A stretch of 64,000 nucleotides of DNA from Shimwellia blattae DSM 4481 = NBRC 105725 (GTDB lineage Bacteria > Pseudomonadota > Gammaproteobacteria > Enterobacterales > Enterobacteriaceae), in contig NC_017910.1 in NCBI RefSeq assembly GCF_000262305.1, positions 3,782,001-3,846,000 of the forward strand. Reading direction: 5' to 3'. The notes beneath the pieces are model-generated. The model was given only the letters and a program-made list of their open reading frames with translations. It was not told the DNA's origin and ran no database searches. The number at the start of each line of letters is the position of its first letter. The first letter of the stretch is position 1. The position numbers and the translations under genes are program-made. This document shows positions 26,558 to 38,101 of the stretch, one piece after another.

Positions 26558-26790
26558 AAGCCAGAAGAGGCGCGTCGCCCAGGTACTGTGCCCGAGGAGC
26601 CCATCCCGGGACGGCACAGAAGGGGGAGCGGCGCCGAGGTAAACTGCCACGGGCGCGGCAGGCTATCGGCTGCAGGGGCTGAATCCCCTGGGCTGTCACC
26701 AGAAATGTTCGGCAGTCGGACATTTCATACCCCGGCAACCGGTTAAGACCGGCGGCTCCGGGGTATACAAGGTGGGGCGCTTCTGGGTGT
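26558..26790 (+). promoter_or_regulatory. Lysine riboswitch (L box) of lysC
   Basis: The leader closely follows the E. coli lysC lysine riboswitch: P1 CCAGAAG (26561-26567) pairs with CTTCTGG (26780-26786). The conserved core blocks GAGGCGCG, GAGGAGCC, GGGGCTGAATCCCCTGGGCTGTCACCAGAA (in part) and GCAGTCGGAC are present. One peripheral helix is longer than in E. coli: ATACCCCGG (26727-26735) pairs with CCGGGGTAT (26758-26766) and contains an inner CCGGT/ACCGG hairpin. Downstream, the conserved CTTCCCTTGTGCCAAGGCTG to CTGACACGAGG segment leads to the lysC start. It is the expression platform that hides the ribosome site when lysine is bound. Confidence 0.93.
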
Positions 26791-26897
26791 ACCGTAGCCG
26801 TTCGCGCTCTACGTCTGCCCCCTGTTTTCCGCTCTTCCCTTGTGCCAAGGCTGAAAATGAATGCCATCCCAAATGGCTCCCCTGACACGAGGTTGTT

Positions 26898-28262
26898 ATG
26901 ACCAACACACATTCACGTACCGTAGTTGCCAAATTTGGCGGGACCAGTGTTGCTGACTATGAGGCCATGAGCCACAGCGCTGACATTGTATTATCTGACT
27001 CACACGTGCGCCTGGTGGTGCTGTCTGCCTCGGCGGGGATCACCAATTATCTGGTGGCGCTGGCCGCAGGGCTGGACGCCGCCGAGCGTGAGGTAAAGCT
27101 CGACGCTATCCGCCATATTCAGCACCGTATTCTGGCGCGCCTGCAAAACCCGACCGTGATCCGCGAAGAGGTCGACCGGCTGCTGGATAATATCGCCACC
27201 CTGGCCGAGGCCGCCGCCCTGGCAACCTCTGCGGCATTAACCGACGAGCTGGTCAGCCACGGGGAGTTAATCTCCACACTGCTGTTCGTGGAAGTGCTGC
27301 GCGAGCGCGGGGTAAACGCCCAGTGGTTTGATGTGCGCAAAGTGATGCGCACCAGCGACCGCTTTGGCCGCGCCGAGCCGGATCTGGCTGCCCTGTCGGT
27401 ACTGGCCCAACAACAGCTGGCCCCGCGCATGGCGGAGTCTCTGGTGATCACTCAGGGCTTTATTGGCTGCGAGGACAAAGGCCGCACCACCACGCTCGGG
27501 CGCGGGGGCAGCGACTACACCGCCGCCCTGCTGGGCGAGGCGCTGAGCACTGACCGGGTCGATATCTGGACCGATGTCACCGGCATTTTCACCACCGATC
27601 CGCGCATTGTTCCGGCGGCGAAACGCATTGATGAGATTGGCTTTGAAGAGGCGGCAGAAATGGCCACCTTCGGGGCTAAAGTGCTGCACCCGGCCACCCT
27701 GTTACCGGCAGTACGCAGCAATATTCCGGTGTTTGTGGGCTCCAGCCGCACCCCGGCCGATGGCGGCACCCTGGTGTGCGCCTCTACCGAAAATCCGCCG
27801 CTGTTTCGCGCCCTGGCGCTGCGCCGTAACCAGACCCTGCTCACCCTGCACAGCCTGAATATGCTGCACGCCCGCGGCTTCCTGGCGGAGGTGTTTGGCA
27901 TTCTGGCGCGCCACAGTATTTCTGTGGATCTGATTACCACATCAGAAGTGAGCGTGGCGCTGACGCTCGACACCACCGGCTCAACCGCCGTGGGCGATAC
28001 CTTGCTGACCCAGAGCCTGCTGACGGAGCTCTCTTCCCTGTGCCGGGTCGAGGTGGAAGAAGGGCTCGCGCTGGTGGCGCTTATCGGCAATAACCTATCC
28101 CGCGCCAGCGGTGTCGGCAAAGAGGTGTTTGGCGTGCTGGAGCCGTTTAATATCCGGATGATTTGCTACGGCGCCTCCAGCCACAACCTCTGCTTCCTGG
28201 TGCCCGGCACCGAGGCAGAAAACGTGGTCAGTAAGCTGCACCGTAATCTGTTCGAGCAATAA
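26898..28262 (+). CDS. lysC: Lysine-sensitive aspartokinase III
   Basis: 454 residues (E. coli LysC 449; a few extra at the N-terminus, MTNTHSRTVVAKFGGTS). Phosphorylates aspartate at the head of the lysine, threonine and methionine pathway. The kinase motif KFGGTSVAD is at 12-20; TTLGRGGSDYTAALL and WTDVTGIFTTDPR complete the active site. Two C-terminal ACT domains (from about residue 310, HSLNMLHARGFLAEVFGILARH) bind lysine for feedback inhibition. Expression is controlled by the lysine riboswitch in its 360-base leader. Confidence 0.98.
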   Translation: MTNTHSRTVVAKFGGTSVADYEAMSHSADIVLSDSHVRLVVLSASAGITNYLVALAAGLDAAEREVKLDAIRHIQHRILARLQNPTVIREEVDRLLDNIATLAEAAALATSAALTDELVSHGELISTLLFVEVLRERGVNAQWFDVRKVMRTSDRFGRAEPDLAALSVLAQQQLAPRMAESLVITQGFIGCEDKGRTTTLGRGGSDYTAALLGEALSTDRVDIWTDVTGIFTTDPRIVPAAKRIDEIGFEEAAEMATFGAKVLHPATLLPAVRSNIPVFVGSSRTPADGGTLVCASTENPPLFRALALRRNQTLLTLHSLNMLHARGFLAEVFGILARHSISVDLITTSEVSVALTLDTTGSTAVGDTLLTQSLLTELSSLCRVEVEEGLALVALIGNNLSRASGVGKEVFGVLEPFNIRMICYGASSHNLCFLVPGTEAENVVSKLHRNLFEQ

Positions 28263-28269
28263 TCCCCCC

Positions 28270-28305
28270 GGGGCAGGCCGCCGGTCTGCCCCGTCCGTTT
28301 TGCCC
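28270..28305 (+). terminator. Probable terminator after lysC
   Basis: GGGGCAG (28270-28276) pairs with CTGCCCC (28286-28292), followed by a weak T tract (GTCCGTTTTG). Confidence 0.55.
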
Positions 28306-28420
28306 CCTCCCGGCACGATGGCATTGAATAATTTTTCTGCACACGATAAACAGTAGTGAGAGCCAGGACGACACTGGCCGGAATAACCAACACAACACTA
28401 TCATCTGCAAGGAAACTATC

Positions 28421-29374
28421 ATGCTCGCCACCTTTACCCGGCTGTTCCCTGCCTGGGCGCTGCTGCTCTCTGTGATTGCCTGGTCCACCCCCGCCCCTTT
28501 TGCCGCCATCAGCCCCTGGATAAGCCCCCTGCTGATGCTGGTGATGTTCGCAATGGGGGTGCATTTGCGGCTCAGCGATTTTAAACGGGTGCTGTCGCGC
28601 CCGGCACCGGTCGCGGCCGGTATCTTCCTTCACTACCTGGTGATGCCGCTGGCGGCCTGGGTGCTGGCGCTGGCCTTTAAGATGCCCCCGGATCTCAGTG
28701 CCGGGATGGTACTGGTGGGCAGTGTGGCCAGCGGTACAGCCTCTAACGTGATGATTTACCTGGCCCGGGGCGATGTGGCGCTCTCGGTGACGATCTCCTC
28801 CATATCCACGCTGGTGGGCGTGGTGGCGACCCCGCTGCTCACCCGGCTGTATGTCGATGCCCATATCCAGGTTGATGTCTGGGGAATGCTGCTGAGCATT
28901 CTGCAAATTGTGGTGATCCCTATTGCCCTTGGGCTGGTGATTCACCATCTGTTCCCGCGCCTGGTGAACACCCTGGAGCCCGGGTTACCGGCATTCTCCA
29001 TGCTGTGTATTCTCGCGATTATCAGTGCGGTGGTGGCAGGCAGCGCCGGTCATATTGCCGCGGTGGGCCCGGTGGTGATTGTGGCGGTGATCCTGCATAA
29101 CGCGATTGGTCTGCTGGGGGGCTACTGGGGCGGGCGGCTCTTCGGGTTTGATGAGTCAACCTGCCGGACGCTGGCCATTGAGGTGGGGATGCAAAACTCC
29201 GGGCTTGCGGCTGCGCTGGGGAAAATTTACTTCTCTCCGCTGGCGGCTCTGCCCGGTGCGCTGTTTTCTGTGTGGCACAACTTGTCCGGCTCCCTGCTGG
29301 CGGGTTACTGGTCCGGGAAACCGGCGGGCAAAGAACCGGCCTGCCCGGTAAAATCTCAGCCCCGTAACGGCTAA
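28421..29374 (+). CDS. BASS family transporter, PanS-like
   Basis: A 317-residue inner-membrane protein of the bile acid:sodium symporter (BASS) fold, with nine to ten hydrophobic helices and an AAGGAA ribosome site. Family-typical motifs are MFAMGVHLRLSDFKRVL, LVGSVASGTASNVMIYLARGDVALSVT (the crossing-helix region) and EVGMQNSGLAAALG. Within BASS proteins it most resembles the group that includes the enterobacterial ketopantoate transporter PanS, but substrate cannot be read from sequence. It lies 158 bases after lysC with its own leader. No gene occupies this place between lysC and yjbD in E. coli K-12. Confidence 0.85.
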   Translation: MLATFTRLFPAWALLLSVIAWSTPAPFAAISPWISPLLMLVMFAMGVHLRLSDFKRVLSRPAPVAAGIFLHYLVMPLAAWVLALAFKMPPDLSAGMVLVGSVASGTASNVMIYLARGDVALSVTISSISTLVGVVATPLLTRLYVDAHIQVDVWGMLLSILQIVVIPIALGLVIHHLFPRLVNTLEPGLPAFSMLCILAIISAVVAGSAGHIAAVGPVVIVAVILHNAIGLLGGYWGGRLFGFDESTCRTLAIEVGMQNSGLAAALGKIYFSPLAALPGALFSVWHNLSGSLLAGYWSGKPAGKEPACPVKSQPRNG

Positions 29375-29458
29375 GCGGCGTTTTTATGGGGTTAACGGCG
29401 GTGCTGGCGGCCATATTGCCGTACACTGCGGTTACCCCCACTTGAGCGAGGCCCGCCG

Positions 29459-29737
29459 ATGGCACTTGAACGTATTACCCAAAAAGAGATGACCGACGCC
29501 GAACAGCGCGAACTGAAAACCCTGCTTGACCGTGAGCGGATAGCCCACGGCAGAACCCTGACCAATAGCGAAGCCAACCGGGTCAAAAAAGAGTATATCG
29601 ACAAGCTGATGATTCAGCGCGAAGCCGACGCCAGAAAAGCCCGCCAGGCAAAGAAAAAGCAGGCCTATAAACCCGATGCCAGCAGCACCTTTTCCTGGTC
29701 TGCCAGCACCTCAACGGCGAACCGCGGCAGGCGCTAG
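29459..29737 (+). CDS. yjbD: DUF3811 family protein YjbD
   Basis: A 92-residue, highly charged cytoplasmic protein starting MALERITQKEMTDAEQRELK and closely matching E. coli YjbD (about 90 residues), including the KKKQAYKPD segment and the RGRR end. It is mostly helical with a lysine/arginine-rich stretch near 58-72. Function unknown. It converges on rluF with only ten bases between the stops and no clear terminator in that gap. Context is the same as in E. coli. Confidence 0.9.
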   Translation: MALERITQKEMTDAEQRELKTLLDRERIAHGRTLTNSEANRVKKEYIDKLMIQREADARKARQAKKKQAYKPDASSTFSWSASTSTANRGRR

Positions 29738-29747
29738 CAGCGGCGGA

Positions 29748-30644
29748 TTAACGGCCTTTTTTCTTACGTCCCGGCTGGGTAAAGCGCTTGCCCGAGCCGC
29801 CGGGGCGGCCCTGTGTTGCCGGTTGCCCGGCTTTACGGGCCGGTCTGGCGCTGGCGGTGCCTGTGCTTTTCGCCGCGGCCGTTTTGGGTTTCGCCTTCGG
29901 TCTGGACTTTGCCCGGGATTCCGATGACGAATTCTCAATCCGTTTAAATATATCGCTGAGCTCGTCCGGCGTCAGATCGCGCCACTCCCCGGGGGGGATG
30001 CCGTTCAGGCTGACGTTCATAATCCGGGTGCGCTCAAGCCTTGTAACCTCAAAACCGAAATATTCGCACATGCGGCGGATCTGGCGGTTCAGCCCCTGAA
30101 CCAGGGTAATGCGGAACGAAGAGGGCCCCGCTTTCTCTACCCGGCACTTTTTGGTCACGGTTCCGAGGATCGGCACACCGGCCCCCATGGCGCGAATGAA
30201 ATCGTCCGTTACCGGTTTATTGACGGTAACCAGATACTCTTTTTCATGGTCGTTACCGGCGCGCAGGATCTTATTGACCAGATCCCCGTGGTTGGTCAGG
30301 AAAATCAGCCCGTTCGAGTCTTTATCCAGCCGCCCGATGGGGAAAATACGCTGGCTGTGATTCACGAAGTCCACAATATTGTCTTTCTCACCACTTTCCG
30401 TGGTGCTGACAATACCCACCGGTTTATTCAGCGCGATAAACACCAGATCGTCGGCATCGCGGGGCTCTATCAGACGGCCGTTAACCTTGACGGTATCCCC
30501 GGGGGCCACCTGATCGCCGATGGTCGCGCGTTTGCCGTTAATAAAAACATTGCCCTGCTCGATGTAACGATCAGCCTCGCGGCGCGAGCAAATTCCGCTC
30601 TCGCTGATGTATTTGTTTAAACGGGTTGTTGGTGTGGACAGCAT
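29748..30644 (-). CDS. rluF: 23S rRNA pseudouridine 2604 synthase
   Basis: 298 residues (E. coli RluF 290). An N-terminal S4 RNA-binding domain (about 8-65, RLNKYISESGICSRREADRYIEQGNVF) is followed by the RsuA/RluB-type synthase domain. The catalytic aspartate is Asp107 in FPIGRLDKDSNGL, and the RIMNVSLNGIPPGEWRDLT segment is conserved. The tail from about 240 is lysine, arginine and alanine rich and varies in length among relatives. It isomerises U2604 of 23S rRNA and U35 of tRNA-Tyr. The ribosome site AGGAG precedes the ATG. Confidence 0.96.
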   Translation of the reverse strand: MLSTPTTRLNKYISESGICSRREADRYIEQGNVFINGKRATIGDQVAPGDTVKVNGRLIEPRDADDLVFIALNKPVGIVSTTESGEKDNIVDFVNHSQRIFPIGRLDKDSNGLIFLTNHGDLVNKILRAGNDHEKEYLVTVNKPVTDDFIRAMGAGVPILGTVTKKCRVEKAGPSSFRITLVQGLNRQIRRMCEYFGFEVTRLERTRIMNVSLNGIPPGEWRDLTPDELSDIFKRIENSSSESRAKSRPKAKPKTAAAKSTGTASARPARKAGQPATQGRPGGSGKRFTQPGRKKKGR

Positions 30645-30851
30645 AGTTTCTCCTGTAAAGGCGAAATATACCGTTAATTGTCCATTAATGGCGATACTTC
30701 TGACGTTTTTTTATGATTATCACCGGCTCAGTAAAAAAACAGGCCGTAAATCAATATTTCTCCCGTAAGCGCAATTTTGCGTGCCCTTTTCAGGCTTTGC
30801 GCGCTCAGCCTTTGCCCACTACCTGCTCCTCAGTATGTTCATTTTTTAAAC

Positions 30852-30885
30852 TTGAAAACACAATAAATGTATTTTATAAAATACA
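30852..30885 (+). promoter_or_regulatory. Promoter and palindromic operator of the toxin-antitoxin operon
   Basis: TTGAAA (30852-30857) and TATAAA (30875-30880) are 17 bases apart. A perfect 18-base palindrome, TGTATTTTATAAAATACA (30868-30885), covers the -10 box. The antitoxin would be expected to bind there. The predicted start, near 30887, falls at the ribosome site, so the message would have an unusually short leader of about ten bases. Confidence 0.6.
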
Positions 30886-30896
30886 AGGAGCCTGTA

Positions 30897-31229
30897 GTGA
30901 AAACACTCTTACAGACAGACGCCTTCCGGCGCTGGGAGGGGAAGCTCAGAGATAACCGGGCCAGAACACTGATAGCCGCCCGGTTATTCCGGCTGGCAAA
31001 TGGTATTGGCGGGGATATCCAGCCTGTAGGGCATGGGATCTATGAACTCAGGATCCACTACGGCCCGGGATACCGCATCTACGTTAAACCCACCGGCAGC
31101 AGTATTATCATCCTGCTGTGTGGTGGAGATAAAACCACACAACGGCACGATATTGCCATGGCGTACCACCAGGCCCGGCGCCGGGCCACAGAACAGGAGC
31201 ACAATGATGACCAGACTGACCCATTATGA
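30897..31229 (+). CDS. RelE/ParE-superfamily toxin, HigB-like (HI1419 type)
   Basis: A GTG start at 30897, eight bases after AAGGAG, gives 110 residues; an ATG at 30867 in the same frame lies inside the operator and lacks a ribosome site. The protein matches the addiction-module killer family (phage-derived Gp49-like): TDAFRRWEGKLRDNRARTLIAARLFRLANG, then IYELRIHYGPGYRIYV and IIILLCGGDKTTQRHDI, the conserved C-terminal block. Family members are mRNA interferases or related growth inhibitors. It overlaps the antitoxin gene by 23 bases, toxin first, the usual order for this family. Not present at this site in E. coli K-12. Confidence 0.9.
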   Translation: MKTLLQTDAFRRWEGKLRDNRARTLIAARLFRLANGIGGDIQPVGHGIYELRIHYGPGYRIYVKPTGSSIIILLCGGDKTTQRHDIAMAYHQARRRATEQEHNDDQTDPL

Positions 31230-31494
31230 TCCGGCCGATGCGCTGGTGAATCCTCAGGAAATTGCCGCATTTATGGCTGATGCGCTGGCCACCGGAGATG
31301 CCGCCTACATTGCCCGGGCCCTGGGCGTGGTCGCCCGCTCAAAAGGCATGACAAAAATAGCCGCGCAGACCGGGCTATCCCGGGAGCAGCTGTATCGCTC
31401 TTTCAGCGACCAGGGCAACCCCACCCTGAAAAGCACCCTGGCGGTGCTGAACGCCCTGGGGATCCAGCTGACTGTAAAACCGGCAGCCCCCTGA
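31207..31494 (+). CDS. HigA-like antitoxin (HI1420 type)
   Basis: Two adjacent ATG codons (31204, 31207) follow CAGGAG; the second is better spaced and gives 95 residues, MTRLTHYDPADALVNPQEIAAFM. The C-terminal half is an Xre-type helix-turn-helix (GMTKIAAQTGLSREQLYRSFS, then NPTLKSTLAVLNALGIQLTV), typical of antitoxins partnered with the killer protein encoded just upstream. It should neutralise the toxin and repress the operon at the palindrome over the promoter. It converges on yjbB with 23 bases between stops. Confidence 0.9.
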   Translation: MTRLTHYDPADALVNPQEIAAFMADALATGDAAYIARALGVVARSKGMTKIAAQTGLSREQLYRSFSDQGNPTLKSTLAVLNALGIQLTVKPAAP

Positions 31495-31517
31495 GGAGCG
31501 CCGGTAACTGGCGGGCA

Positions 31518-33152
31518 TTATCCGTCGGCTTCGCGCTCGTCGTCGTCATCGGGCTGCTCCAGCACGCTGTAAGCCACAGCGCAGAACAGCGAGTTCAGGC
31601 GCTTCATATCCCCCAGTAGCCCCAGGTGCAGGGAGCTGGTTTCAATACTCTGCACGTTCTGCTGATGCAGCCGGTCCACATGGGCATGGGAGTAGCGGCG
31701 GTTCATAATCCGAAAGCGGTGCTTGCTGCGCCGCAGGCGCCGCGCGCTGGGCACATCACCGGAGAAGAACACCGACATGGCCAGTTGTAAATTGCTCAGC
31801 AGTTGCTCATAGAGCACATCCAGCTCTTTTAGCCCCTCAACCGAGAAGGCCCGCCGCGCCGCGAGAGATTTATCTGCAATTTCACTGCCCATGCGCTCAA
31901 CAATATCGGAAGCCTGCTCAAGGTTAAGCGACATCTCAATAATCTCTGCCCAGCGCCGGGACTCTTCCTCCGCCAGCTCATCTTTGGGCATACGCGCCAG
32001 ATAGAGCTTAATGGCGGTGTACAGCACGTTAATATCTTCCGCCTGCTTGCGCAGCACCTTCTCCTGGCGCGGCTCGCCGTGCATGATTTTATACAGCCCG
32101 TCGAGCATCTGCTCGGTCGTATCCCCGATGCGCAGCGTCTCCCGGGCGGCGTTAGCCAGCCCCAGTGCCGGGGTATCCAGCGCGGAGGGGTCCAGATATT
32201 TAGGTTTCAGGCTATCGTCCAGTTCTGGGGGCTCCTGAATCACCCGGCGGCAAAAGCGCGCCATCGGCTCCGCGAAGGGCACCATCACAATGCAGCGGAT
32301 CAGGTTATAGAAGACGTGGAAATAGATAACCAGCTCTGATTCCGGCAGGGCAATGTTATGCAGCGCCCTGCCTATCAGGTGGATAAACGGCAGGATAGCC
32401 AGGCTGCCCACCAGCTTAAACAGCAGGCTGCCCAGCGCAACGCGCCGGGCGGCGGCATTGGCGGTGCTGTTATTCAGCATGGCCAGCAGGCCAGAGCCCA
32501 GGTTCGCGCCGATAACCAGGCACAGCGCCACATCAAAAGAGATAACCCCGGTTGCGTTAAGGGTTGCGGTCAGCAATACGGCGGCCAGGCTGGAGTAACT
32601 GATCACGGCAAACACGGCGCCTATCAGCGCATCGAGCATGATATCGCCGGTCAGTGAGGCGAAAATCACTTTGACGCCAGAGGCCTGGGTTATCGGGGTG
32701 GCCGCCTGCACTATCAGCTCCAGCGCCAGCAGAATCAGCCCGAGGCCAATCCCCACGCGCCCCAGTTGCCCTGCCCGGGTCTGGCGCCGGCCAAGGAAAA
32801 AAATCACCCCGATAAAGATCAACAGCGGCGACAGCCAGGACAGGTCAAACGTCAGCACCCGCGCCATCAGCGCGGTCCCCACATCCGCCCCGAGGACAAT
32901 CACCAGCGCCGGGGTCAGCGCCACCAGATCCTGGGCCACAAACGAGGTCACCAGCATGGTGGTGGCGTTGCTGCTCTGCACCAGCGCCGTTACGCCGATA
33001 CCGGCACAAAACGCGAGCGGTTTTTTTTCCACACTCTGGCTCAGCACACTGCGCAGCCGGGCGCCAAAAACACGCATCACTCCGGTGCGCACGATATGCG
33101 TTCCCCAAACCAGCAGTGATACAGCCGAAAGCAGGTGTAATAGGGTTAGCAC
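31518..33152 (-). CDS. yjbB: Na/Pi cotransporter family protein YjbB
   Basis: 544 residues against 543 for E. coli YjbB. A GTG start at 33152 follows AAGGAG. The N-terminal half carries the two inverted PNaS repeats of the type II Na/phosphate transporter family, with VQSSNATTMLVTSFV and ISYSSLAAVLLTATLNATG motifs in the membrane. The C-terminal part (from about 340) is a PhoU-like helical domain (LNLEQASDIVERMGSEIADKSL). In E. coli its overexpression exports phosphate. pepE, its neighbour in E. coli, is missing, and the toxin-antitoxin pair takes its place. Confidence 0.96.
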   Translation of the reverse strand: MLTLLHLLSAVSLLVWGTHIVRTGVMRVFGARLRSVLSQSVEKKPLAFCAGIGVTALVQSSNATTMLVTSFVAQDLVALTPALVIVLGADVGTALMARVLTFDLSWLSPLLIFIGVIFFLGRRQTRAGQLGRVGIGLGLILLALELIVQAATPITQASGVKVIFASLTGDIMLDALIGAVFAVISYSSLAAVLLTATLNATGVISFDVALCLVIGANLGSGLLAMLNNSTANAAARRVALGSLLFKLVGSLAILPFIHLIGRALHNIALPESELVIYFHVFYNLIRCIVMVPFAEPMARFCRRVIQEPPELDDSLKPKYLDPSALDTPALGLANAARETLRIGDTTEQMLDGLYKIMHGEPRQEKVLRKQAEDINVLYTAIKLYLARMPKDELAEEESRRWAEIIEMSLNLEQASDIVERMGSEIADKSLAARRAFSVEGLKELDVLYEQLLSNLQLAMSVFFSGDVPSARRLRRSKHRFRIMNRRYSHAHVDRLHQQNVQSIETSSLHLGLLGDMKRLNSLFCAVAYSVLEQPDDDDEREADG

Positions 33153-33359
33153 ACGTACTCCTTATTCTTTCAATGTCCCTGAACCAACAACCATACCCGT
33201 CTGATACGCAGAATACGGTAAGAAACGGGCTAAAGCGATGACATATAAGTCACAAATAATTAACCATTAACCTGAATTATAAGGGGCAGAACAAAAGAAC
33301 GGGTCAGCTAAAGGAGCGCAACTGCGCCCCACGGCAGAAAATATGACGGATTTGTGACA

Positions 33360-33380
33360 GCACCGCCAGTGCGGCGGTGC
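33360..33380 (-). other. Hairpin past the metH stop
   Basis: GCACCGCC (33360-33367) pairs with GGCGGTGC (33373-33380) 17 bases after metH ends. No T tract, so a weak or Rho-assisted end is possible. Confidence 0.45.
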
Positions 33381-33396
33381 CGGTGACCCTCAGCGA

Positions 33397-37080
<3,684 letters not shown>

Positions 37081-37230
37081 TGTCACTCCACTCTACCTGT
37101 CCACCCGGGCGAAAAGCCGGTTATCCATACTGGCATAAGTTAACAGGTGGTAAAAGCGACAAAAGGTGAGACATCTTCAGGATACTGCTCCTACCAGTGG
37201 CCGCCGGGTTGCATTATCGCCAAATAAAAC

Positions 37231-37244
37231 GAAAATGATTTCCA
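37231..37244 (+). promoter_or_regulatory. IclR operator in front of iclR
   Basis: GAAAATGATTTCCA, 24 bases before the iclR start, is an imperfect palindrome. It agrees with the E. coli iclR autoregulatory site, including the following CGATACAG. IclR binding here would repress its own gene. Confidence 0.7.
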
Positions 37245-37267
37245 CGATACAGAAAAAGGAGTCTGTT

Positions 37268-38101
37268 ATGGTCGCTGCCGTTCCCGTTAAACGCGGGAAG
37301 AAACCCCGCCCTGCCGCCGCCGCTGCCCCGCAATCTGCCGGGCAGGTGCAGTCTCTGACCCGTGGCTTAAAACTGCTGGAAGCGATTGCAGAATCCCACG
37401 GCAGCGTTGCGCTGACCGATCTGGCCCAGCAGGCCGGGCTGCCTAACTCCACCACCCACCGCCTGCTGACCACCATGCAGCAGCAGGGGTTTGTGCGCCA
37501 GGTGGGTGATCTGGGCCACTGGACCATTGGCGCCCACGCGTTTATTGTCGGCAGCAGTTTTCTGCAAAGCCGTAACCTGCTGGCGATTGTGCACCCTATT
37601 CTGCGCAGTGTGATGGAGGAGTCCGGCGAGACGGTCAACCTGGCGGTGCTGGATCACAGCGATCACGAAGCGATTATTGTCGATCAGGTGCAGTGTACCC
37701 AGCTGATGCGGATGTCGGCCCCGATCGGCGGTAAATTACCGATGCATGCCTCCGGGGCGGGTAAAGCCTTTCTGGCGCACCTGAGCGACGATCAGGTCTC
37801 CGGCCTGCTGCACCGTAAAGGGCTGCACGCCTATACGCACGCAACGCTGGTCTCACCGGTGCACCTTAAAGAGGACCTCGCCCAGATCCGCAAGCGCGGT
37901 TACTCTTTTGATGACGAAGAGCACGCCCTGGGGCTGCGCTGTATTGCGGCCTGTATCTTTGATGAGCACCACCTTCCGTTTGCGGCCATCTCCATTTCCG
38001 GGCCGGTCTCCCGCATTACCGATGATCGCGTCACCGAGCTTGGGGCGCTGGTTATCCGGGCGGCAAAAGAGGTAACGCTTGCCTGGGGCGGGGTTCGCTA
38101 G
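37268..38101 (+). CDS. iclR: Repressor of the glyoxylate bypass operon
   Basis: The ATG at 37268 after AAGGAG gives 277 residues (E. coli IclR 274), starting MVAAVPVKRGKKPRP. A basic, alanine-rich N-terminus is followed by a winged helix (about 32-90, RGLKLLEAIAE, GLPNSTTHRLLTTMQQQGFV) and the effector-binding domain (MRMSAPIGGKLPMHASGAGKAFLA, GLRCIAACIFDEH). It represses aceBAK and itself; glyoxylate and pyruvate modulate it in E. coli. Its last 50 bases overlap the end of aceK on the other strand, whereas in E. coli the two are well separated. Confidence 0.97.
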   Translation: MVAAVPVKRGKKPRPAAAAAPQSAGQVQSLTRGLKLLEAIAESHGSVALTDLAQQAGLPNSTTHRLLTTMQQQGFVRQVGDLGHWTIGAHAFIVGSSFLQSRNLLAIVHPILRSVMEESGETVNLAVLDHSDHEAIIVDQVQCTQLMRMSAPIGGKLPMHASGAGKAFLAHLSDDQVSGLLHRKGLHAYTHATLVSPVHLKEDLAQIRKRGYSFDDEEHALGLRCIAACIFDEHHLPFAAISISGPVSRITDDRVTELGALVIRAAKEVTLAWGGVR

